Shown: positions 25,523-34,699 of the stretch, piece by piece | Layout of the letters: each line of letters starts with the position of its first letter | Numbering within the stretch: position 1 is the first letter of the stretch | Assembly (NCBI GenBank): GCA_029964075.1 | Contig: CM057133.1 | Location: 18,872,699-18,936,698, forward strand | DNA length: 64,000 nucleotides | Direction of reading: 5' to 3' | DNA from: Patiria pectinifera | Lineage: Eukaryota; Echinodermata; Asteroidea; Valvatida; Asterinidae | Notes under the pieces: generated by a model | What the model saw: only the letters and a program-made list of their open reading frames with translations | The model's database searches: none | Told to the model about the DNA's origin: nothing | Position numbers and translations under genes: made by a program

Positions 25523-26070
25523 TATTATTATTACCGATAATTGGTCACTAGGGAGACACTCCCATCTAAAGACTGGTGCACATTTTTTTTCCAAACTTCA
25601 ATGACCCCTATAGCCCCAAAGTGTCCCTCAAAGGTCCTATCTGCTGTAATAATACATGTAAATTAAAATTACTTTTATTGTACTCGGCATAATGGTATGG
25701 TCATTATTATGCACGTGCCTTTCCCGGAGCGCATTCACCCATGTTCACATCATTTTGAAGTTCAGATTTCAGAGTTTTGAAAGTCAATCACGAGTCGAGA
25801 ACAAGCCAAATCAGAAGTCAGTTCACAAGGAATAGGCCTAAGAAAAGTAATACACAATAATTGCTGCTTTTCATTACGTCATTATTTTGTGATGTTTTGC
25901 ATTATTATTTCACAGAGGCACTAGCCGACTATCCCGCTGATGACGTTGATGCACAGTGCAAAGCCTTCATGTGCAACTGTGACCGCGAGGGTGCGGAATG
26001 CTTCGCCAAAGCCAGGCCTACCTTCGACTCAAAATACATCAACTGGTCCAATCTTTTCTGCTTGTGGTAA
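23002..26070 (+). CDS. Secreted phospholipase A2 (group I-like), gene A
   Basis: Four exons: 23002-23044, 23571-23724, 24520-24650 and 25916-26070 (stop TAA), all with GT-AG borders, 160 residues. Secreted PLA2 hydrolyses the sn-2 ester of phospholipids using Ca2+ and a His/Asp pair. Visible here are a signal peptide (MKLLLLFVAVASVSG), a short propeptide ending in Lys-Arg (20-21), the Ca2+ loop YGCYCGFGG (48-56), the catalytic motif CCxxHD with His71-Asp72, and the second Asp in CNCDRE (132). Cysteines follow the family pattern, so the enzyme should be active and extracellular. The family serves digestion, host defence and, in some animals, venom; nothing in the sequence chooses among these. 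The paralogue at 28639-32503 has identical exon phases and identical lengths for exons 2 and 3. AATAAA motifs near 26813 and 26825 may serve polyadenylation. Confidence 0.93.
23758..23995. repeat. Degenerate AATCACAAGTC minisatellite
   Basis: Roughly twenty degenerate copies of an 10-12 base unit (AGTCAATCACA / CACAAGTCAGT) in intron 2 of phospholipase gene A. A few more copies appear near 25780-25830. The 121-codon frame through it (Ser/His/Gln-rich) is a product of the repeat and not a gene. Confidence 0.85.
25489..25533. repeat. (AAT)n followed by (ATT)n microsatellite
   Basis: About ten AAT units followed by four ATT units, so the tract can fold on itself. It lies in intron 3 of phospholipase gene A. 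Confidence 0.9.
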
Positions 26071-28523
26071 AGTCACCGCAAAAACCACTGGAATTTACGC
26101 AAATTCCATCTAAAACAAATTGAATCAAATTGTATTAACATTGCGTCTGTCTTATGTAATTAACATTTGAATAACGCGCATAGCTTGAAATGGGAGGTTT
26201 TTTTCGCGAGCTGAATTAAATCCCAACAAAATGTTGCTCACAAACCTTCGTAAGCTGGCAGTTTCCATCTGGAATACTTTCCCAAAAGTTGGAATAGTTA
26301 AGTTCGTCTGGTTCCCAGAACAAAGGATTCGGACTATGCTGACGAAACTAAAAATAAGCACAGCGAAAACAGACAGGATCCTGCCCATTTCCGAAAATGT
26401 CTGAAGTTTACCGAATACATTGACACTCGGATATGTTCGCACTAGCTCGGGTAATACAAGTTTTATTTACCGACAAAATAAATACCGAATTCATAAATTC
26501 AATGCTTGTTTTAAAGGATGCACGAGGGGTGGGCTTTGCTTCATCATGTTTTATTTTTATACGTGACGGCTACCTGAGCAAAGATTTGTCAAAAAAGTCA
26601 AAATATTTTGGTCTGGGAACCAGACATGAGTTCCATAAATACCAACCATGCTCTTGAACGACACACGCTGATGTATAAACAGGCAGGGACATACATACAC
26701 AAATTTCAGTTCTCATTCGTCATAAACATTTTATTATTTATTCAGCAAACTCTTAAATACGAGGATCCTGTCCAATCCAAAAGAAAGAGTACAGGATTGG
26801 AAATGTTACAAAATAAAGTGTTAATAAAACACCTATGACATTTCTTAACGCAATAAAAACAAAAACAGCAAGCCTACACTCACTCTGCAAGGTGATTTTT
26901 TTCTGAATAAAACAATGTGCGTTTTCATTTCAAAATGGCGTCACTGTGTTTCATTTATTTCAAGAGTTCAGCTAGCTACACAGGCAAGCCATGTGAATGG
27001 ACTGTATTGCACGAATTACGTTCACTTTTTCTACAACTTTTGGGAGTTTTACATCTTTTACAATATAAGCACATCATGATTGTTTTCCGAGTAGACAAAA
27101 TTTTTTTTAACTATCAAGGGGAAGGATTTTATCAAAAGATATGTTGCTGAACGACGATTTCATACTACTAGGTGGTGGCAAACCGCAGTGCGACGGCCCT
27201 CCAGATCCCCGATCCTCCTGGAAAGTTAAATATACAGTCTTTCCCTGGCCAAGGCGTACGCTCTCATTATGCCACCCCTAATAAGACCAAGACAATATTG
27301 GCCAAGTTGTCCACCGATGCGAGGGAAGGATCTTTAAAAATTAAGGTATTCAAGGACCGGAATCCTGGGAAAGTTTTTTCTTCATATCTGCATGGTCAAG
27401 CGAATGAAAGTTACATTAATCGAATAGGCCGCACCGGGGCCTACTGTCAATTCAAAATCCAAAGCACTAAGATCCTGTTGCTTATTAGCATATGGATATT
27501 ATTATTTTGGGAAAACAAAACGTTTAAAGGGTGTAGATAGACCGTTTATGTGTTACGTGAACTAGTCGTTTAAAGCGCATCGTCCCTGCTAACGAGGGTA
27601 TGACGGAACGTTTTCTTTGGCAGCTCGAGATCAGCTTGACCTGTTCTCTAACCCAATACTGGTACCCATACTCCTGCGTGAACAAATTGTGGTAAAAGCA
27701 AAGAAAACCAAACCAAACCAAACCATACCGAAATGAATCGAAGCGAAGCGAAACGAACCATCGAACCAAACCGACCCGACCGGACCGACCAGACCGGACC
27801 TGACCCGATCCGTCCCGGCCCGACTCAACCCGACCCGACCCAACCCAACCCGAACCGACCCGACCCGACTCGACCGACCCGACCCGACCCAACGCGACCC
27901 CCTCCAGCCCTACCCAACCCAACCTGAAGGCAGATAGCCTCATATTTTTATTGGCTCCTTTGCCCGGCTTAGATAAAAAAAAAAACAACAACGAAGGGAT
28001 ATTGCTCACTTTGGATCGTACATCGGGGCTAAAATCGATTTGCGCTAGAAACTCTAAAACGCAAACTGTAATATCGTTACTAAATGATCGGTAAACGGTA
28101 AATTTGTTCCACCTGTTTGTTTTTTTGGCCATGCATACAATTATGGCCTTTAAAATTTGCAACAATTCTGGCAACAGCATCAAGTGTTGCATAAACATGG
28201 AATTTCTGCAACCTGCTCCTAATGTCTGATAATATCGTACTATCTACAATTTTTTTTTATCTGGTAGTCCATTGTTTTTGTTGATGTTAATCATTTGCCG
28301 AGCTATCGTGCTTAAAGTCCGTCCACATGTTTTTTTCTCACAAACACACCTGTTCTCGTGCTTTATGATTGACACGTGCTAATTTTTGCAAAGCAGATAA
28401 AAGAAAACAATTTTTCAAATTAAACTGAATTTTCCTGCCTTAATTGAAGGCTTTGAGATAACACAATGCACATGTCAATCTTCAAAGTTTCCCATAGCAA
28501 GGCTAGTCTTTGTTTTTACTTGT
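26071..28523. other. Intergenic DNA between the two phospholipase genes
   Basis: The proximal part is probably 3' UTR of gene A. Beyond it no recognised gene is visible. A 122-codon plus frame (27172-27540) and a 96-codon minus frame with a hydrophobic stretch (26152-26442) match no family I know. TCTGGTTCCCAGA (about 26308) and TCTGGGAACCAGA (about 26612) are inverted, hinting at another small foldback. Confidence 0.5.
27716..27927. repeat. CCCGACC-type GC-rich minisatellite
   Basis: Dense degenerate repeats of CCCGACC/CCCAACC/CCGAACC on the plus strand. The 224-codon minus frame at 27524-28198, the longest single open frame in the window, is open largely because of this repeat (Gly/Arg/Val/Ser runs) and has no other support. 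C-runs are short but regular. Confidence 0.9.
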
Positions 28524-28543
28524 TATAAAGGTATTTTGAAAAC
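28524..28543 (+). promoter_or_regulatory. TATA-like box of phospholipase A2 gene B
   Basis: TATAAAG directly followed by GTATTTTGAA, about 110 bases before the ATG at 28639. The arrangement matches the motif at 22891-22914 before gene A. A start site some 30 bases downstream would give a leader of about 75-80 bases. Confidence 0.55.
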
Positions 28544-28638
28544 GCAACTCTCTGCGTTCGACGGTAAGAGAGCAGCATTAGACCGGACGTTCACTATCAG
28601 AGCTCCTTTGTAATCTTCACACACGAATCCTTAGCACC

Positions 28639-31600
28639 ATGAAGCTACTCTTGATAATGCTAGGACTTGTTGCCATATCCTCAGGTAAGACCTTATACGG
28701 AGAAATATCCAACGGTATGTTTTCCGTGATATAATGAGACAAATGTCGTCATAGATATTGAGAGAATACAGCGAGCTCTTTTGGTACCCCTCTAAAAAAA
28801 GACGCATTATGCAATCTGGAAAGGAATGTATGCAATAATTTTTTTCTCACTGATGCCATTATTTTTGGTTTCTATTATCAGCGGCATATCCAGCTTTTGA
28901 TTGTATTGTATTGTATTGTATTGTATTGTATTGTTTTATTTCCATTTGTCACAAATTAATATAATGCAAATGCAACAGATTATTTACTACAACAATAACT
29001 AAACTTAATAGAATAATAATACATGTACAACACTTTGATCAATTAAATATAAATGGTGACAGATGGGGGAACCAGGAAAAAAGCCTAAGCTTATACAGAG
29101 CCTGGTCCCGTTTGAGAATAACTTATGAAATAAACAACAATTATAGCTATAATTTAAAACAGTGGTCAATAAATTAATTAATCAATTATGAACTTGGCAT
29201 AATAGTAGAAAACTGAAGGAAATTGAAATATATATGTACTAATTTACAATATAACATTTGATTCGGGGGATCAAAAATCTTTGTCAGCGGCTTATTCATC
29301 ATTTGATTTTTTTTGGGGGGGGGGGGCAGCAAAATCTACGTGCTTTCATTTTCTGTTGCTGACATTTTGACGAAGTATAATGTGTGTTTTTTTTATTTGG
29401 ATTGGTTTTCTTTATTTGTCGTTTATGTCAGACCTCTCTATACCATTTTATGCAAATAGTTACCCAATTGGTTTTTGTATTATTAAAGAATCCGCCAGAG
29501 GGGCAAGTTGCCTCCGGATACGCCACTGGTTTCTATACAAAAACAGGCCCTATGCGTGCTTTGGTATAGCTTGCTTACCATTCACACAACTATATTATTC
29601 TGGGAACCGTTCAGAATTAAGGCAATTTGAATGTAGTTCGTCATTGTTAATTGGTTCCAAATGTTGAAATTTTTTCAGCCCGGGGAATCGGTCAACGCAG
29701 TTTAACGCAATTCGCGTCCATGTACTCATGTACTGTTGGCTTGGGTTACATGGATGCAGTTGGTGACTATTTTGGATACGGGTGCTACTGTGGCGCAGGA
29801 GGCCATGGAACGCCAGTAGATGACACAGATGAGTAAGTTCTTGGAACAGTTAAGTCTTTGTTCTGGAACACATACTTCTTTGTACAATTTTAATATCATT
29901 ATATTATCAATGGTCCATTGTCTCCCCAAATTAGAATGAAATGTTTGAGTTTATAAAAACATCTTCACCTGCATTGTTGATGAGTTCGACATATATAAGA
30001 GCCTGTACTTGCCATTAAAACAAATTCTCAAAACTGAACGACACGATATCCCTAAGCTATGAGACATTTTTGAAAGTGAATGGGGATGGTATCAAATCGT
30101 TGCAAGGTTGAAAATTTACCTGCTTCGACAGGCACAAAGAAATTATGGAGAATTATTGACAATTGATAAATTAATCTAAATAAAACATGGAGTATACTGA
30201 GACAATGACGACTGCCTTCACCTCCGTGGTCTGGAGTGGGACCGTATCGTAAGTCCGACGCCTCAGAAGTCCGAAATTTCGGAATTATGAGGCGTCGGAT
30301 TTATGAGGCATCGGAATTTTGTATTCCGCCTCATAGCTCCGACGCCTCATATAGTCCGACGCCTCATAAGTCCAACGTCGGACAAACGAGGCGTCGGACC
30401 TATGAGGCGTCGGAGCTATGCACCGTTACAAAGAGAGGTTCATTTTGTCCGACAAGGCAAAAAAGAGATTTACCAAAATTATTTTATCCAGCGATTTGAG
30501 CGAGGTTGTCTTCAATCGTGAGAGTGCGCACGGTGTTAGCCGTTTCAGAGTCTGCCAGCGCGCACGAACGTAAATCCGGGGGGGGGGGGGCATCCCTAGA
30601 TGTGAATGTGTAATCTCTCCCTCGAACACTTGTTGGCGCTAACATTCTGACATTTTACGCGATGTTTGTATTCATTAATAATGGCTGTCGGACAAACGAG
30701 GCGTCTGACTTGTGAGGCGTCTGACTTATGAGGCCTCGGACTTATTATGGACAGCAATAAAAGTAAAATTAATTGTCGGACTCACGAGGCGTCGGACCTA
30801 CGATGCGTCGTACCTATGAAGCGTCGGACTTATGGGCCTTTATTTGGTTGGGGCTGAGGTTTTGTCGGACTTATGAGGTGTCGGACCTATGAGGCCTCGG
30901 ACTTACGAGCGGACCCCGTCTGGAGTATCAAACTCAATATCTGTGGGTAATTCTTTAGATGGTGAGATTTGAGCCTGGGGTGATGAAAATTGTGTCCTTG
31001 GGCAAGACACTTTGTCACAACTTGCTTCTCGTCCGGGAATAAATGGCAATTAGTGCGGAGACGGCACCTGTGGTTAATTTTAACTACTCTCCGCCGAGGT
31101 ATAGCATGGTTCGTTGAATGATGCAGCACCATTTAAACATTATGTATACTTGCGCTGTAAAGACATTGGAAGATAACGGATGAAAAATAGCATTCTTGTA
31201 GCTTCCCTAATTTTCCGAATTCCTGGAATGATCTGATGAATTACAGGTGTTGTGCGGTACACGACAAATGTTACGAAGATGCGACTTCCAACGGTTGTAG
31301 CGCGTTACAGATATACTACATCACTTACGACTATGAGAAAACAACGGCTTCTGATGGCAGCTGTCAACTCTCATGCAGTGAGTATCAATAATCGTCGTGT
31401 CTAATTTCAGAAAAAAAGTATTCATCTCTGTGAACATTTGATGGTTTGTTGTTTTTGTCCAACTTGTCGTCTTACAATTTCCACAAGTATATATGAAAAT
31501 GTGAAAAGGTCATAAAGTATTATAATTGCATGCAGTTTCCTTATACGGAATATCTCCGCCGACCTTGAAGAAAACATCGCGGGCGTTGATCGGGGGACAC

Positions 31601-32503
31601 CCCCGCCTTTTTTCTTCATTTCTGTAATTTATTATATCTATATTTTATTGGCTGGGGTTGCCGATAGCTAATTTGTGAACTTGATTTCCCAAATAATTCA
31701 TCCAAGAGTGTATACATTTTGACCATTGAGTTGAATTTCTCAATCGTGTAAACAATGCAAAGATATATCTCGTCAACAACCAATTAAATTCGATTTATAA
31801 AACTCACACATTGCGCGGAAATGCCTGTAAAAAAGGGAAAATATATAGTTATTTTGATGTACCATCCATGTTGAGATGACACCAGCCTCCACGCCCCGCT
31901 TTCGAATTCCAAGCTGGTGCCCCAAATTTGGCAAAATATCTAGGATGCAATTGATACACCATTCGTACGAAGAACTGTGCTGCATTTTCACAGTTAGATT
32001 ATCATTCATGATGAAAACTAATTCAAACGTTGCGTACTACCTCTTCTGTTTTAGACTTTTTTTGGTGTGGAGATGTGGGGTCTTTATTTAGGTCAGAAAA
32101 GAAAACAATCTTAACACTAGTGCAGTTTCAATATTATAGCACGTCGTTGAATTTTGTTACATGGAATACAAACGCCTTGGAAAGCAAAGACGCAGAAACA
32201 AGTCAGTTCTCGAGGCAATTTACCCACAAGAGAAATGAAACGGTTTATCCAAAAACTATTGAACTTCTTGGTTAAAAAACAACAAACTAAATTGATATAT
32301 ACATATACTGTCTTGACAGACTTGATAAACTTCTTGTCACTGTTTGGTTGACAGAGGCACAGGCTGACTACGACCCCAGCGACAATGACGCGCAGTGCAG
32401 AGCCTACATGTGCAACTGTGACCGGAAAGGATCTGAATGCTTCGCCAAGAACAGACCAACATACGACAAGAAGTACAAGGGATGGTTGTCTCTCTTCTGT
32501 TAG
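28639..32503 (+). CDS. Secreted phospholipase A2 (group I-like), gene B
   Basis: Four exons: 28639-28684, 29679-29832, 31247-31377 and 32355-32503 (stop TAG), 159 residues, GT-AG borders throughout. Exons 2 (154 bases) and 3 (131 bases) have exactly the lengths of those in gene A and all three intron phases match, so the two arose by tandem duplication. Features are a hydrophobic signal peptide (MKLLLIMLGLVAISS), a candidate processing site after a lone Arg in GIGQR where gene A has GKR, the Ca2+ loop YGCYCGAGG, CCAVHD with His72-Asp73, and CNCDRKG. The C-terminus is shorter (ends LSLFC rather than NLFCLW). All catalytic residues are kept, so it should be an active extracellular Ca2+-dependent lipase; its biological role cannot be read from sequence. 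Intron 2 contains a MITE and a dehydrogenase relic. Confidence 0.93.
28901..28933. repeat. (TTGTA)n microsatellite
   Basis: Six to seven TTGTA units in intron 1 of gene B, followed by AT-rich sequence containing a GCCTGGTCCCGTTTGAGAA-like segment near 29100. The layout resembles a degraded retroposon next to its simple-sequence end, but the family is not recognisable. Confidence 0.85.
29964..29991 (-). pseudogene. Fragment of a short-chain dehydrogenase exon 3 end
   Basis: These 28 bases are identical to 34478-34505 in the dehydrogenase relic. On the minus strand they read VELINNAG followed by a GTGAA donor, matching ILINNAG|GTAAA of the intact gene at 42740-42763. The fragment sits in intron 2 of phospholipase gene B in opposite orientation and cannot encode anything alone. 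Confidence 0.6.
30238..30917. mobile_element. 680-bp MITE with 9-bp target duplication and palindromic filler
   Basis: Ends are inverted (GGGACCGTATCGTAAGTCCG on the left; CGGACTTACGAGCGGACCCC on the right) and the exact 9-base direct repeat GTCTGGAGT flanks them (30229-30237 and 30918-30926). A 9-base duplication points to a Mutator-like origin. Much of the interior is made of AGTCCGACGCCTCAT-type words in both orientations. It lies in intron 2 of phospholipase gene B. No transposase frame. Confidence 0.85.
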
Positions 32504-34083
32504 TAACAGTTGTAACATAATGCATCTGGCTAGGCGTTGACCGTTCAAAACTAATGTTTCAGTAAACCCAAGTAGTTATGCTAATTGGACATGCCGAGAG
32601 TGAAATAATAATGAAGCGAATTTAGGGAATTCATGTAGGAAAGAGTTACCTATATAGCATCTTTGAAGGACTCACTTGAACGTCAATGCACCGGAACGAT
32701 GTATCGTATACTTTCCATGTGCTTTTCTCGTAATGAAATATGCCACAATTTTGAAACAAGAACCGAGCACCTTAAGGACGCCAATATAACAATAATAATA
32801 TCTTTTAGGCAAATTAACACATAAAATACAAAATAAATACAATCAGATAAAAAGTACTGACAAAAGTAACGACAAGATACATATAAAAACAAAGGTTTTG
32901 GGGGTTTCCCGAAGGTGTTCTTTATGATACTGTCCTTGGAAACTATATTTGTACATCCAAGGCCCTCAACATAATTATCCAAAATTTATTCAAAATTAAC
33001 ACATCAGACAGCCTTTGGAGAACAATTATATATCCAAGCCCCTGGCGATGAATTAAAATGTGATAACGCGAAGTTTCATTTTCATTGTTCCGTTTTTTTT
33101 CTGTGTGGTTTATTTGGACGTCCTTATTTACACTAAGTTGAAATGGGTTATTTAGCCCAATGTATTCTCTATTGCCAGTGCGTGTGAATTGGATGAGTGC
33201 TTGATGGCTGCATGCTGCACGCGTTTTAGGTGGAAACACGGATCCGCATTCACTCTTCCTCGATGCACGGCATTGATAGCCACTCCATAACAAGCTTGTA
33301 TTTTGAATCTTAATTTCAATGTATCCTTTAAAATTCAGGAGGTAGATCAGCCGTCTTCAATTGACCAACTGCACTGACTTCACCCAAGTGCTTGAAATCC
33401 ATGAACGTCAACATGATCTGCCCCACAAAATAAATTAAATATATAAGAGAAAAAATAACTGCAAGAAGGGTGTATAGTTCTCTCTGGGTGGGTGCAGACC
33501 AGTTAATAAATTCCCATAGGAACCAATGATAAATATTCAGACTTCAAGTAATCGGGAAAAATAATCCAAACCTCCACGGTTGATCAAGATAAACATCAAA
33601 TTAAAGTTTGATTACATTCTTTTAAACTTTTGGTGAGTCGTTTGATCAATAACTTTCGGGTGATTTTTTTCCTCAAAAGGTGATGATCACCCGTAATTTC
33701 AGTCCTGTATATTAGGCCTAACGCCATTTTGAAACTGATCCCTCCATTCCATTGCAAATTATGGAGCGACTTTTGGGTCAAATTGTTTCTAAATTACAAG
33801 TACAAAAACCGGTTTACATCTGGGACCGTATATTCAACGAATCTTCATCAAGTGCAGGGGCCACAAATCTCCAATATTAAGAGGGGGGGGGGAATGACAA
33901 TTACATGTATATAAATCATGTTTTAGCCCTTATGATTTCGAATTCCGCACACAAGGTTTGGCCAGTACTATATGAAAACACCAGTAAGAATTTAATTAGA
34001 AAACAGTTAAACTTGCACCCAGTTGACCCTAGCTGTAGTCAGCTAGGTGCAATTTTTTTTTAAAAGTTAATTCTAACTGTAAT
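32504..34083. other. 3' flank of phospholipase gene B, no further gene
   Basis: Probably 3' UTR at first (an AATAAA occurs near 32830). 33485-33605 shares words with 8120-8280 (GCAGACCAG, AATAAATTCCCATAGG, ATCGGGAAA), an old dispersed repeat. No recognised coding sequence. Confidence 0.5.
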
Positions 34084-34657
34084 TTATTTCACAATGTGGT
34101 CTGCATGAGACATTTTCTCAATTGAAGGTAACTCTAGCACCGTCTTAGCAGGCTCGTGGGTCTTGGAAGACGGGACGAGATCCTGGAGGAGATTGGTTAT
34201 AAAAAAAAAAAAAAGTGGCCAAGATGATTGACACCAATTAAACTGCATCTCGAATCCATCCTCTATCTTCCATTCCGGACAGAACATTATTCCTTTATCA
34301 GGAAACCAGTATATCAGTTAAGCAAGGGTTTGTCCTCTAGAACGTTTCATTGCGTCATTTACTTTGTCCAAGGTTATGAGTCAGTTTTATACATCAATTA
34401 AGCCATTGCACACCGACATGACTGTGTGTAATATTGTCTGCAACTAAATGCTTATGAAACAATTATCGATAAACCACTTCACCTGCATTGTTGATGAGTT
34501 CGACAAGTCCTGCCGTCTCTGCCTCCAATCATAACCGAGGCCAGGGAAACCAAGTTTAGTTTGACCACCAACGTGTTGCTTCTTGTGTCTTTACTGCGAA
34601 TGTCTGCAACTGCTGCTTCCGCCTGCAATACTCGGCACGCCAGAATTACTCTAGCAG
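34084..34657 (-). pseudogene. Broken RDH11-14-like dehydrogenase copy
   Basis: Two blocks match exons 3 and 4 of the intact dehydrogenase at 41565-47065. Block one (34483-34657) reads [15 protein letters not shown] and ends NNAG with a GTGAA donor; its middle has lost the reading frame. Block two (about 34084-34292) begins [18 protein letters not shown], then slips frame, and a run of fourteen T replaces the sequence around LGHFLLT. The intron between the blocks is kept, so this came from DNA duplication rather than retroposition. Exons 1, 2, 5 and 6 were not found nearby. It is nonfunctional as read. Confidence 0.85.
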
Positions 34658-34699
34658 CTACACAAAGACGCTTGATGACGGTGATATACGAAATGTTGA

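Noticed and set aside
26152..26442. 96-codon minus-strand frame with a hydrophobic segment, read as a small secreted protein
   Set aside because: No family recognised; it overlaps the probable 3' UTR of phospholipase gene A, and one hydrophobic stretch in AT-rich DNA is weak evidence.
27524..28198. 224-codon minus-strand open frame, the longest in the window
   Set aside because: Its middle is translated CCCGACC minisatellite (Gly/Arg/Val/Ser runs), the ends resemble no family, and no splice structure supports it.
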